Shown here: positions 1 through 7,756 of the stretch, piece by piece | Layout: every line of letters begins with the position of its first letter | Position numbering within the stretch: the stretch's first letter is position 1 | NCBI GenBank assembly: GCA_902796465.1 | Contig: CADBPK010000163.1 | Coordinates: forward strand, 1-9,904 | Length of the DNA: 9,904 nt | DNA from: an uncultured Erysipelotrichaceae bacterium | GTDB lineage: Bacteria; Bacillota_I; Bacilli_A; Erysipelotrichales; Erysipelotrichaceae | Reading direction: 5' to 3' | Notes under the pieces: generated by a model | What the model saw: the letters and a program-made list of their open reading frames with translations, nothing else | Database searches by the model: none | What the model was told of the DNA's origin: nothing | Made by a program: the position numbers and the translations under genes

Positions 1-50
1 CTTACACATCTGAAAAAAGAATATCACATTCCTGCACAATAAATGATAAA

Positions 51-75
51 GCGCGGCAGTATTACGCTGCCGCGC
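51..75 (-). terminator. Intrinsic terminator of the lipoprotein operon
   Basis: A perfect 9-bp, very GC-rich inverted repeat (GCGCGGCAG at 51-59 and CTGCCGCGC at 67-75) encloses a 7-nt loop. Read on the minus strand it lies 33 nt after the stop codon of the GH32 lipoprotein and is followed by TTTATCATTTATT. That is a T-rich but interrupted tail, so termination is likely though perhaps not complete. The plus-strand side has no T tract, so the direction is assigned to the minus-strand operon. Positions 1-50 hold nothing else I can recognise. Confidence 0.82.
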
Positions 76-108
76 CTATGATTCTGGAGAAATATCAGTA
101 TTTTTGGC

Positions 109-1692
109 TTACTCAGGCACCTTCATCGTGATATTGCTGAAAGTCGCACCGCAGCCGAGTGAGAAGACACCGATATGTGCCCCGTTGATTGAATGGGTGA
201 TCCGGCTGGTAAAGCACTTGGTATCATCCACATACATGACAACGATCTCATTCTCACAGACCAGTTTCACATGATGCGTATCTTTCAGTGAGAAGTCGTA
301 TCTCGTGACAGCTCCCGGTTCATTGTCGAGGAGTTCCGTGAGTTCGAATCCTTCATAATGCAGCTGGTTCCGTTTCGCGTCCAGACATAACGCTGTATAG
401 GTCTCGTCATATTCCGTTCCGCCGAAGGCGAATCCCGCAATGCCGTCCGGATCGATCGTTACATCGCATTCCAGCGTCATGGTCGCCGGTCTTACACCCA
501 TGTCAGCCAGCGCGTATTTTTCAGGTTCTGCCGAGAGCGTGATGTTGTTGTCGCTGATCTCGACTTTGCCTTCCTTTGCGGCTGCCTTGACAGGCTTGTC
601 AGCTGTGAAGTAGTTATCAAATGTTTCAGGAGCCTTGACGCCGAGTCTTCCGTCATCAAGCTGGACGATCTGATGAACCATCACGCTTCCTGCCCACTGA
701 TAGATGCCGGAATCCGAGCTTACACCTGCGCGTCCGTGCCAGCCGCATAAGTAGAGATTTCCGTTGAGCTCTGCCGGTTTTGCGGCATAGAAGATAAACC
801 CGTTGCCTTCTGTCAGACCTTTGCCGTCCAGGACATTGTCCCTTGCCGGGACAAACGGTCCATCCATGGAATCACTCATCGCATAGTAAGTCACACAGTC
901 CCAGCTGTATGTCAGATACCAGGTATCCCCGATGTTGAAGAGATCCGGGCACTCAAGCATATACTGGGCCATTGGAGCGAAGATCGGTCCGACCATCTGC
1001 CAGTTCTTCAGGTCTTTTGAAGTATACTTGAGAACTACGCCGCCCAGTGTTTCTTCTTCCCTGGCCGCGATCAGGAGCCAGTAGCACTGATCTCTTTCCA
1101 CCCAGAAGACTTCCGGATCACGGAAATCATCCTTGGAATAACCTTCCGGTGCGAAGAACACGACATTGCTGTCCTTCACCCAGTTCTCACGGTCTGTGCT
1201 GGTCGCATGCATGACACATTCCTTGCCTTTTCCGCCGTTGCCGTTGTCATTGTGACCGGTATAGAACAGATGGTAAAGTCCGTTTGCGTCCTGCATGACA
1301 GATCCTGTTCCCAGTGCGGGATCAGGCTCTGTACCAAGTCCGTAGTTGAGCACCATGCCGTGATCCTTGTAGGAACAAAGATCTTTTGTGCTGAATTTAT
1401 AGATCGGGTGATAGCCCTGACCGTTGGAATCTGTTTCACACAGATAATACAATTCCAGCTGACCGTCATCGGTCACAAAGGGCATGACATCACCTACATA
1501 GCCTTTTTCAGGCGCGGGATACAGGTTGTAATCCACAGCTTCGTACGTCTCCTCTGTGCCTGCGGCAGAACCATTATCAGGAACTCCTCCCTGATTGCCG
1601 CCCGCTTCTCCGGAACCTTTGCCGGCATTGCAGGCAGTCAGAGACAAGGTCATGACCAGAAGCAGCGGGAGCGAATATTTCTGATTACGCAT
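109..1692 (-). CDS. GH32-type glycoside hydrolase lipoprotein with divergent nucleophile motif
   Basis: Predicted secreted, lipid-anchored glycosidase of about 527 residues. The start chosen is the ATG at 1692, because AAAGGTG at 1701-1707 lies 8 nt upstream; an in-frame GTG at 1701 would overlap that ribosome binding site. A signal peptide ends in lipobox LTAC (Cys21), followed by a Gly/Ser/Asn-rich tether to about residue 48. The five-bladed propeller domain spans about 55-360. Seen in it are GDVMP (67-71, Asp68 as likely nucleophile), TGSVMQ...FYTG (129-146), FRDP (190-193, stabiliser Asp192) and ECPDLF (247-252, acid/base Glu247). A C-terminal beta-sandwich follows (about 370-527). The RDP and EC motifs plus the GSV/YTG pair are established marks of GH32/clan GH-J, whose members cut fructosyl bonds in inulin, levan or sucrose. 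The usual NDPNG motif is replaced by GDVMP, so the true substrate may differ. It is probably co-transcribed with the giant binding lipoprotein upstream. GH43 is a less likely alternative. Confidence 0.85.
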   Translation of the reverse strand: MRNQKYSLPLLLVMTLSLTACNAGKGSGEAGGNQGGVPDNGSAAGTEETYEAVDYNLYPAPEKGYVGDVMPFVTDDGQLELYYLCETDSNGQGYHPIYKFSTKDLCSYKDHGMVLNYGLGTEPDPALGTGSVMQDANGLYHLFYTGHNDNGNGGKGKECVMHATSTDRENWVKDSNVVFFAPEGYSKDDFRDPEVFWVERDQCYWLLIAAREEETLGGVVLKYTSKDLKNWQMVGPIFAPMAQYMLECPDLFNIGDTWYLTYSWDCVTYYAMSDSMDGPFVPARDNVLDGKGLTEGNGFIFYAAKPAELNGNLYLCGWHGRAGVSSDSGIYQWAGSVMVHQIVQLDDGRLGVKAPETFDNYFTADKPVKAAAKEGKVEISDNNITLSAEPEKYALADMGVRPATMTLECDVTIDPDGIAGFAFGGTEYDETYTALCLDAKRNQLHYEGFELTELLDNEPGAVTRYDFSLKDTHHVKLVCENEIVVMYVDDTKCFTSRITHSINGAHIGVFSLGCGATFSNITMKVPE

Positions 1693-1748
1693 ATTGTACA
1701 CACCTTTCTTATTTGATCATCTTGCTTATCTTAAGAATTCCTGAATGA

Positions 1749-4700
1749 TCAGAAGACGTAAATCTTATCCGAAATCAGGTTGATCTTTCCTGCTTTTTCG
1801 ACCTGGACGTCGCTGACCATGATCGTGTTCGGTGCGACACAGTTGCCGAGAGAAAGCTGAATGACGAGCTTTATATCTTCCTTGACATAAGCGGAATACT
1901 CAACGTATTCACCATATGGCTTGGACATCAGTCCGAAGATTCCGCCGAGACCCTTTTCAACATCCTTGTTGTTCAGACATACTTCGAACGGTGCCGGAAT
2001 GATGGACTTGACGAGCATGCGGATGCGGTACTTCTGTCCTTCCTGGAGGGTAACCCCAGTATTGATAAAGAGTTTTGTCTTCCAGGCTTCAAGCCCTTCA
2101 TTCGGTGTTTTGATCAGACGTATTGTATCTTTGAACGGTGTCCTCTCAAGCGTTGAGGTATAACCGGGCTGTGTATCCAGTTCGGATACATTTTTGATCT
2201 CAGGTGTCCTCGTGTGCTTGAATGTTACTTCTTCGACCTTGACATTGCTGATCTTGTAGACATTTCCGCTGGTGCTGTTGGTCTCACCGAAGCGGAGCTG
2301 CATCGAAATCTCACCTTTGCTGTCACCAGGATAAATGATGTATGAGAACGTCTTCTTGCCGGCAGGCAGATACTGCTCATAGAGCGCACCGTATGCCAGT
2401 TCTTCTTTTCCGTCATAGAACACTTCGAACATGTTCTGCGATCTCGCTGAATCGATATCCACGCTGACGCGGTAGCCTTTGCCGGATTTCGGTGTGACAC
2501 CTGTACGGACAATGACCTTTGCCTCCCAAGGATGTCTGTCGGAAGGTGCTTTCTTGATATTGAACACAGCAGAAGAATCCTTCTGATCAAGAGAAGTGAT
2601 ATAGTCTCCGTCTGCAGCTTTGCTGATATAGCCTACACTGTCATAAGTGAAGTCCGGAATGACGTTCCTGGAAGAACTGATGCTTGACTCTTCGACTTTC
2701 ACGTTGCTGATCGTGAATGTATTCGCCTTGGAAGCATTTCCGAGTCCGAACTGGATGATCAGTTCAGCATCCTTTTCAGGTGTGATGTTGTAGGTAACAG
2801 TCTTCTTGCTGCTTGTCGCTTTCAGACCGTACTGTGCGCCGAGTTCTTTTTCAACTTCAACGTTGTTGTAGCAGATCTCGTATTCCATCGCTGACTGCGA
2901 CTTGACATCAACGCTCACGCGGTATGTCTTGCCTTTCTTCAGTTTCGCGCCGGTCTCCGCAAAGAGTTTGATCTTCCATGCTTCACGTCCGGAACTCGGA
3001 ACTTTTGTAATCGCCAGGCTTGCGGAAGACTTCGTATTCGACAGACTTGCTTTGTAGTCCTCATGTACCCAGACATTGATCGGTCTGTTCGGATTTTCTT
3101 CAATTACTTCCTCAACCTTAACATCACTGATCGTCAGATTGTTATTCTTAGGGCTGTTTCCGAGCATCAGCTGGATGATCAGTTCTGCATCATCTGAAGG
3201 CTTCACTGTATGTCTGATCATAGTATTGCCTGTGCTCAGATCATAGAAGTCTCCGACAGCCTTTTCTTCAGTACCGTTGTTGTAGAAAGCATTGTACGTG
3301 GTCGCTTTATCTGCCCTCAGCTTATAGCTGATACGGTATTTCTTGCCTTTCTCGAGCTTCGCTCCGGTCTCTACAAACAGTTTGACTTTCCAGTCTGCCT
3401 GTTCGGACGCAACCGTATCAAGTTTCAGAGTGGCGGAAGAATCATCATTTGTCAGATCTCCCGAATAACCAGCATCCATGAACTCGTGAACAGGAGCCCA
3501 TGCGATCAGAGGATCTGTCATGAGGTTTTCGCCTTCTTCCTCCGCAAACACTTCAACCTTGATATTGCTTACCGTTACGCTTTCTCCAACCGGGGTATTA
3601 CCGAGGGCAAACTGGATGTTCAGTTCACCCGTACGATCCGGTGTCACTGTATATTCTACAGTCTCTGTTGTTTCAGAAGCTGTAAGGTCGTACTTCGCGC
3701 CGAATCCTTTTTCTTCATCACCGCTGTTGTAGCAGATCTCGTAACCTGTTTCGGAGTCTGCCTTAACATCTGCGCTGATCCGGTATGTCTTTCCGGCTTC
3801 CAGTATTGCGCCGGTCTTTGCAAAGAGTCTCGCTTTCCATACTGCAGGAGATTCCGCCTGATCTGTAGTGAGTTTTGCAGAACTGCCGTCACCGCTCAGA
3901 GACACTTTGTAATCCTTATCTGACGCGTAATTGAACGATTTCGGATCAACTACCTGAACCGGTTCCTCGCCGTCCTCTTTCACTTCCAGGGTAATGCTGT
4001 TCACAGTGAATGTATTCGCAGGACTCTTGCCCACCTGGAACAGGAGGACCAGATTGTCTGCGTTGAGATCTGAATCTGTTTTGATCTTATGTATAATATT
4101 TTTTGTTTCACCGGCGCCTATGCTCTGTTCATATTCTCCCTCAAATGCTTTTTCTTCACTGCCGTTGTTATAGAGAACTTCGAAATTAAACGCTTCAGCG
4201 GACGTAACGTTCGCTGTTACTATGTATTCCTTGTCTGCTTCAAGCTTGGTTCCGGTATCTGCGAACAGTTTGGATTCCCATACACCGTGATTTTGGGTTA
4301 TCGTCAGTGAAGTGCCGCTTACTGACTGATCAATCTGATCATCATGTGCTTCCGTTGCTGTAAGACCGGAAATCTCTACATTTTCATAAGCGCCTTCAAC
4401 ATCCTGCTCTTCCGAATGTGCAGGAACAAATTCCTCCAACTTGACGCTATTGACTTTGATTGTGTTGCCGGCCGGACTATTACCAAGCTGATATTTCAAT
4501 ACGAGCTTCTCCGTACCGCCGGTAAATTCATTTACAAATGTCTTTGTTCCACCCGCATCGATATGCGGATCATAAAGAGCACCATATCCCTTATCGGGTC
4601 CATCATCAGCAGATCCCTTACCGAAACAGATCTCAAAATCTATTGTTTGTTCAGAAGACACTTCTGTAGAAGCTTTATACTTCTTGCCTGATTCCAGTGC

Positions 4701-7514
4701 GGTGCCAGTATCGATAATAAGTCCTGATTTCCAGACACCCTGATCCGCAGGAACAGTATTGATCGTCAGAGAAGTTCCTGAAAGAGACTGCTCATAATCA
4801 TCATCACAGAAAGCCTCAGCTTTCATACTGATGTCCACGGTTTTATAGCTGTCCGGCACATCAATAGTTTCTGTATGTCCCGGAACATACTTCTCGATCT
4901 TCACATCACTGACAGTAATGGTATTTGGAACAGGGCTGCGGCCTGTCATAACCTGGATGACCAGATTTCCTTCTTCGATATCTGTTCCGGTTTCAAATAC
5001 GAATGGCTTCGTCTCACCGGCAGCGATGCTTCTCTCGTACAATGCACCAAACCCTTTTTCAGTGCCGTCTCTGTTATAGTCGATCTCGAATTGATCGATA
5101 GCCTTTGTTGATTTGATGTTAAACGTGATTCTGTGCTTTTTCCCGGCCTCCAGTGTTGTATTGGTATTTACAAACAGTTTGGAATTCCATGGATCACGAT
5201 AAACTTTGGTAATCTTCAGGGAAGAACCGTCTAATGATTGATCAAATCCATTATTATGTCCTTCTCCATCAGTATGTGTTTCTGAGAATACCGGTGAAGG
5301 CATAGATACCGGAACATATCCATCTTCATCAGGCTCTGTCGTGCTTACTGTAGGATAAGCAAAATCATCCGGCAGGATGGATTCCGTATCTCCTAAAGTT
5401 ATGGCAGCGATCTTGATATTGCTGACTGTGATCTTGTTTCCGGAAGCGTCATCTGTCTTTCCAAGCTGGAATCTCATGATGATCGGACTCTCATCGCTTT
5501 CCGCGACAAAAGCGTGCCTGATCGACTTCGTTTCACCGGCAGTCATTTTCTGGCCATACAAAGCGCCATAGCTCTTTTCATCTTTGCCGTCAAAGCAGAT
5601 CTCGTATTCCGCCTGGTCTTTATCACCTGTAACGTCAAAGCTGATCGCATATTTCGTTCCCTTTTCAGGTGTAACACCGGTGTTGATAAAGAGTTTGGAT
5701 CTCCATACACCGCGGTCATCTGCGCTGGACGGTGCTTCTGTAATATCCAGTGTCGCACTGTCATCTGTTGAGGAAACACTCTGGGTATATACATCATCAT
5801 GCTGTTCCGTAACATTTACACCTGTCGTGTAAGCGAAATCATCCGGAAGAACACTGACATATTTTACTTTTCCCGCACTTGTCTCATATGAGAAATCTGA
5901 AGGCAGGACGTTTGTGAATTTCTGTTTCACTGATTCAACACTGACGTTGCTCAGTTTATATGTATTGCCTTTGGAGGAATCGGTTTTACCGAGCTGCAGA
6001 CGCAGTGTCAGCGGACCGCCTGCGGATTCAGGCGTGATCAGCTGTTCAACATGGTCTGTCTGACCGGCCTTCAGGCTGCGTCCGTAAAGCGCGCCGTAAG
6101 CATTCTCGCTGTCACCGTCGAAGCAGACTTCATAATCAGCCTGATCACCGGTAGGTGTGAGATCATATTTAACCAGGTAAGTCTGGCCGGGCTGCAGTTT
6201 TACACCTGTGGCAACGTAAAGTTTTGCTTTCCATACACCGCGGTCATCTGCTTTATCCGGTGCCTTTTTGATCTTGAATGTCGCCTCTGAAGAACTTTCC
6301 TTCAGATCAACAACATAACCGTCATCATGACCTTCATAGATTGTATCGATGCCGTCGTATGTAAGATCCAGAGGAAGCTTTTTGAAAGCAACCGGGATCA
6401 TCTGCTCAATATAGTCTCCGGTCCAGATAGAATCATCCAGCTCAAAATCAGCCGGCAGCATGCTGGTATAGTTATCTATAATCTTATCAACCTGAACATT
6501 TCCGAAGATTACCTTGGAGCCGTCAGGCGTCTTACCCAGGGACAGCTGCATAACAAGCTCATCGCCGTAGCCTCTTCCTGTTACGACAGCTTCGATCTTC
6601 TTGACTTCATCCGCCTTTAAGCTCTGTTCATAGAGAGCTCCGTATCCCTTTTCTTCATCACCGTTGTTGAACAGGACTTCAAAAGGCATGTCATCATGAC
6701 ACATGATGTCCGCAGTAACGCGGTAACGGGAACCCAGTTCAGGGATCACGCCTGTCCTGACATAAAGCCTGGACTTCCATACACCCGGATCATCCGGTGC
6801 ATCAGCGAAGTTGACATTGATCGTGTCTTCCCTGCGCACAGGAATCACAGCGTAGCCGGAGTCGTGTTTTTCATAAACGACTGATTCTCTTTCGAAGTTT
6901 ACAGGTTTGGGAAGCGCGTTTTCATACTTGGACTCATCCTCATACTCTTTCACTTCGATCGAAGTAAAATCGATCGTAAAAGGCGAAAGCATGCCAAGCT
7001 GCAGATCAAGATAGCTCGTGCCGCTCGAGGCTATCATGACGCCTGTAATGCTGTTGTCACCTTTGCGAATCGAAAATTCCTGGAAATCTCCGAATTTAAC
7101 TTTACCTGCCACATCCGAGCGGAAGTTATAGGTTACAAAGTAATCTCTTCCCGCTACAGTCGGATAATTGCATTCCAGTTTGACATGCCATGATTCTCCG
7201 TCTGTCTTGGTAGCGTTAAAACGATAGACACCGTCAACCGCTTTACCGGTTCCTTCGACTTCGGTTCCTTCGAATTTGGCACGGAAAATAGAATTGTCGA
7301 TCCGTTCAGGCGTTACTTTCCCTGTGTTCCCTGCAGATTCCTGGGACTGGCCTTCTGTCGGAAAATTCTCAAACGGGAAAATGTCTTCCCAGTTTGTTGC
7401 TTCTTCTTCCGTTTCGGGATCGTCCGCATTACGCTGCGGAGCATCCTGTCCGCAGCTGGTCAGCAGGAGTGAACACATGAGCAAACCAATGCCCATGAAT
7501 CTCACACGTTTCAT
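1749..7514 (-). CDS. Giant lipoprotein with twelve tandem CBM4/9-like carbohydrate-binding modules
   Basis: Predicted surface-anchored binding protein of about 1,921 residues. The start is the ATG at 7514, preceded by GGAGGAGG with an 8-nt gap; the longer frame begins at a GTG (7559) without a ribosome binding site. Residues 1-21 are a lipoprotein signal peptide with lipobox LTSC (Cys21), followed by an acidic Gln/Glu/Ser-rich tether to about 70. The remainder is twelve modules of about 125-135 residues joined by linkers. Each contains a Trp (W109, 246, 428, 604, 776, 928, 1079, 1226, 1375, 1513, 1663, 1811); most then show G(K)xYRVSxDV, (F/Y)E(V/I)xxN, GALY, LQLG(K/N) and ISNVKVEE in order. 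This order matches the beta-sandwich pattern of CBM4/9-type domains. I see no catalytic domain, dockerin, LPXTG motif or C-terminal membrane segment. It lies directly upstream of the GH32 lipoprotein, so I infer it captures polysaccharide for that enzyme. Adhesion to a host or matrix glycan is an alternative. The family assignment comes from pattern, not from a search. Confidence 0.85.
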   Translation of the reverse strand: MKRVRFMGIGLLMCSLLLTSCGQDAPQRNADDPETEEEATNWEDIFPFENFPTEGQSQESAGNTGKVTPERIDNSIFRAKFEGTEVEGTGKAVDGVYRFNATKTDGESWHVKLECNYPTVAGRDYFVTYNFRSDVAGKVKFGDFQEFSIRKGDNSITGVMIASSGTSYLDLQLGMLSPFTIDFTSIEVKEYEDESKYENALPKPVNFERESVVYEKHDSGYAVIPVRREDTINVNFADAPDDPGVWKSRLYVRTGVIPELGSRYRVTADIMCHDDMPFEVLFNNGDEEKGYGALYEQSLKADEVKKIEAVVTGRGYGDELVMQLSLGKTPDGSKVIFGNVQVDKIIDNYTSMLPADFELDDSIWTGDYIEQMIPVAFKKLPLDLTYDGIDTIYEGHDDGYVVDLKESSSEATFKIKKAPDKADDRGVWKAKLYVATGVKLQPGQTYLVKYDLTPTGDQADYEVCFDGDSENAYGALYGRSLKAGQTDHVEQLITPESAGGPLTLRLQLGKTDSSKGNTYKLSNVSVESVKQKFTNVLPSDFSYETSAGKVKYVSVLPDDFAYTTGVNVTEQHDDVYTQSVSSTDDSATLDITEAPSSADDRGVWRSKLFINTGVTPEKGTKYAISFDVTGDKDQAEYEICFDGKDEKSYGALYGQKMTAGETKSIRHAFVAESDESPIIMRFQLGKTDDASGNKITVSNIKIAAITLGDTESILPDDFAYPTVSTTEPDEDGYVPVSMPSPVFSETHTDGEGHNNGFDQSLDGSSLKITKVYRDPWNSKLFVNTNTTLEAGKKHRITFNIKSTKAIDQFEIDYNRDGTEKGFGALYERSIAAGETKPFVFETGTDIEEGNLVIQVMTGRSPVPNTITVSDVKIEKYVPGHTETIDVPDSYKTVDISMKAEAFCDDDYEQSLSGTSLTINTVPADQGVWKSGLIIDTGTALESGKKYKASTEVSSEQTIDFEICFGKGSADDGPDKGYGALYDPHIDAGGTKTFVNEFTGGTEKLVLKYQLGNSPAGNTIKVNSVKLEEFVPAHSEEQDVEGAYENVEISGLTATEAHDDQIDQSVSGTSLTITQNHGVWESKLFADTGTKLEADKEYIVTANVTSAEAFNFEVLYNNGSEEKAFEGEYEQSIGAGETKNIIHKIKTDSDLNADNLVLLFQVGKSPANTFTVNSITLEVKEDGEEPVQVVDPKSFNYASDKDYKVSLSGDGSSAKLTTDQAESPAVWKARLFAKTGAILEAGKTYRISADVKADSETGYEICYNSGDEEKGFGAKYDLTASETTETVEYTVTPDRTGELNIQFALGNTPVGESVTVSNIKVEVFAEEEGENLMTDPLIAWAPVHEFMDAGYSGDLTNDDSSATLKLDTVASEQADWKVKLFVETGAKLEKGKKYRISYKLRADKATTYNAFYNNGTEEKAVGDFYDLSTGNTMIRHTVKPSDDAELIIQLMLGNSPKNNNLTISDVKVEEVIEENPNRPINVWVHEDYKASLSNTKSSASLAITKVPSSGREAWKIKLFAETGAKLKKGKTYRVSVDVKSQSAMEYEICYNNVEVEKELGAQYGLKATSSKKTVTYNITPEKDAELIIQFGLGNASKANTFTISNVKVEESSISSSRNVIPDFTYDSVGYISKAADGDYITSLDQKDSSAVFNIKKAPSDRHPWEAKVIVRTGVTPKSGKGYRVSVDIDSARSQNMFEVFYDGKEELAYGALYEQYLPAGKKTFSYIIYPGDSKGEISMQLRFGETNSTSGNVYKISNVKVEEVTFKHTRTPEIKNVSELDTQPGYTSTLERTPFKDTIRLIKTPNEGLEAWKTKLFINTGVTLQEGQKYRIRMLVKSIIPAPFEVCLNNKDVEKGLGGIFGLMSKPYGEYVEYSAYVKEDIKLVIQLSLGNCVAPNTIMVSDVQVEKAGKINLISDKIYVF
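1794..7307 (-). repeat. Array of twelve protein-level repeats (CBM-like modules D1-D12)
   Basis: Approximate module positions in order of translation are D1 6942-7307, D2 6480-6866, D3 5925-6329, D4 5400-5801, D5 4884-5258, D6 4425-4808, D7 3975-4346, D8 3546-3923, D9 3105-3479, D10 2685-3062, D11 2226-2615 and D12 1794-2174. The Trp-to-Trp spacing is 137-182 residues. D1 is the most divergent: it keeps the Trp and the LDLQLG strand but lacks GALY. D2-D7 and D11 mostly carry a (G)ALYxxx(I/L)xAGE/K segment, with D7 diverged at GALY. D8, D9, D10 and D12 share a shorter form (GAKYDL-like, no AGE). The repeats are clear in protein but diverged in DNA, with only short identical stretches, so the array is old rather than freshly amplified. 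Confidence 0.85.
5829..5914 (-). repeat. Duplicated linker motif between modules D3 and D4
   Basis: The linker between the third and fourth modules carries the same short motif twice: NVLPSDFSYET followed by SVLPDDFAYTT. Related single copies occur in the D2-D3 linker (SMLPADFELDD), the D4-D5 linker (SILPDDFAYPT) and the D10-D11 linker (NVIPDFTYDS). The linkers are therefore repeated units themselves and not random spacers. The role is unknown; the motif could begin the first strand of the next module. Confidence 0.6.
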
Positions 7515-7574
7515 ACCGAATTCCTCCTCCATTGATGATGCGTTTACTGCAGAAATCACACTTTATTTGTTCTA

Positions 7575-7616
7575 AATCCGACCCGGCAGTCCGGATTAGT
7601 ATTAAAAAAATACTAA
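7575..7616 (-). promoter_or_regulatory. Structured 5' leader of the giant lipoprotein mRNA
   Basis: On the minus strand, downstream of the predicted transcription start, a perfect 8-bp inverted repeat (7596-7603 with 7609-7616, T5 loop) is followed at once by a second stem (AATCCG at 7592-7597 with CGGATT at 7575-7580, 11-nt loop). The two stems share two bases, so they compete at their junction. Neither is followed by a T tract, so these are not ordinary terminators. The first could equally act in DNA as a 21-bp symmetrical protein-binding site. The role is inferred only. Confidence 0.4.
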
Positions 7617-7640
7617 ATGATGCAATTTTACTTCATTTTA

Positions 7641-7669
7641 AGTATGAAACGGCGTTTACGGCATGTCAA
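7641..7669 (-). promoter_or_regulatory. Promoter of the lipoprotein operon
   Basis: On the minus strand a perfect consensus -35 box TTGACA (7664-7669) is separated by exactly 17 bp from CATACT (7641-7646), which matches four of six -10 positions. Transcription would start near 7634, giving a leader of about 120 nt before the ATG at 7514. This is the best vegetative promoter I find on this strand in the intergenic region. Confidence 0.65.
7647..7657. promoter_or_regulatory. Candidate LacI-family operator
   Basis: AAACGGCGTTT is a perfect 11-bp dyad centred on G7652. It fills the spacer between the -35 and -10 boxes of the lipoprotein promoter, where a bound repressor would block RNA polymerase. 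LacI-family proteins commonly bind dyads of the type AAACG-CGTTT, and a LacI-family gene starts 206 bp away. The match to the catabolite (cre) consensus is poor because the half-site spacing is off, so the local regulator is the better candidate binder. This is inferred from position and symmetry. Confidence 0.5.
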
Positions 7670-7756
7670 CAATATCCGTTTTTTAAGCATAAATATGTGC
7701 AATTTGTAAACTGATTTTGCATATATAATAGAGCACCTTATAAGCGTAAAGCTGTT

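Noticed and set aside
1207..1716. Plus-strand frame of about 169 codons opposite the GH32 gene
   Set aside because: It is antisense to intact GH32 catalytic motifs and has no recognisable domain or start signal.
1702..1748. Separate promoter or terminator between the two lipoprotein genes
   Set aside because: The 56-bp gap shows no convincing hairpin with a T tract and no good -35/-10 pair, so co-transcription is the simpler reading.
3210..3923. Plus-strand open frame of about 237 codons within the giant lipoprotein gene
   Set aside because: It is an antisense shadow: it lies across modules D8-D10, has a Cys/Phe/Ile-rich composition, and shows no ribosome binding site or family match.
1749..7307. 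Repeats as a cohesin scaffoldin array
   Set aside because: Module size is similar, but the W, GxxYRVS, LQLG, ISNVKVE pattern fits CBM4/9-like sandwiches, and the neighbouring hydrolase has no dockerin.
1794..7307. CRISPR or recent DNA tandem repeat
   Set aside because: The periodicity is visible only in protein; at the DNA level only short scattered identities are seen and no fixed repeat-spacer unit.
7515..7559. Earlier GTG start for the giant lipoprotein
   Set aside because: It would add 15 residues before the signal peptide, has no ribosome binding site, and its codons include the GGAGGAGG that serves the ATG at 7514.
7644..7660. Catabolite-responsive (cre) element for CcpA at the lipoprotein promoter
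   Set aside because: The region resembles cre, but the spacing of the TG, CG and CA elements is off on both strands. The symmetrical 11-mer fits a local LacI-family operator better.
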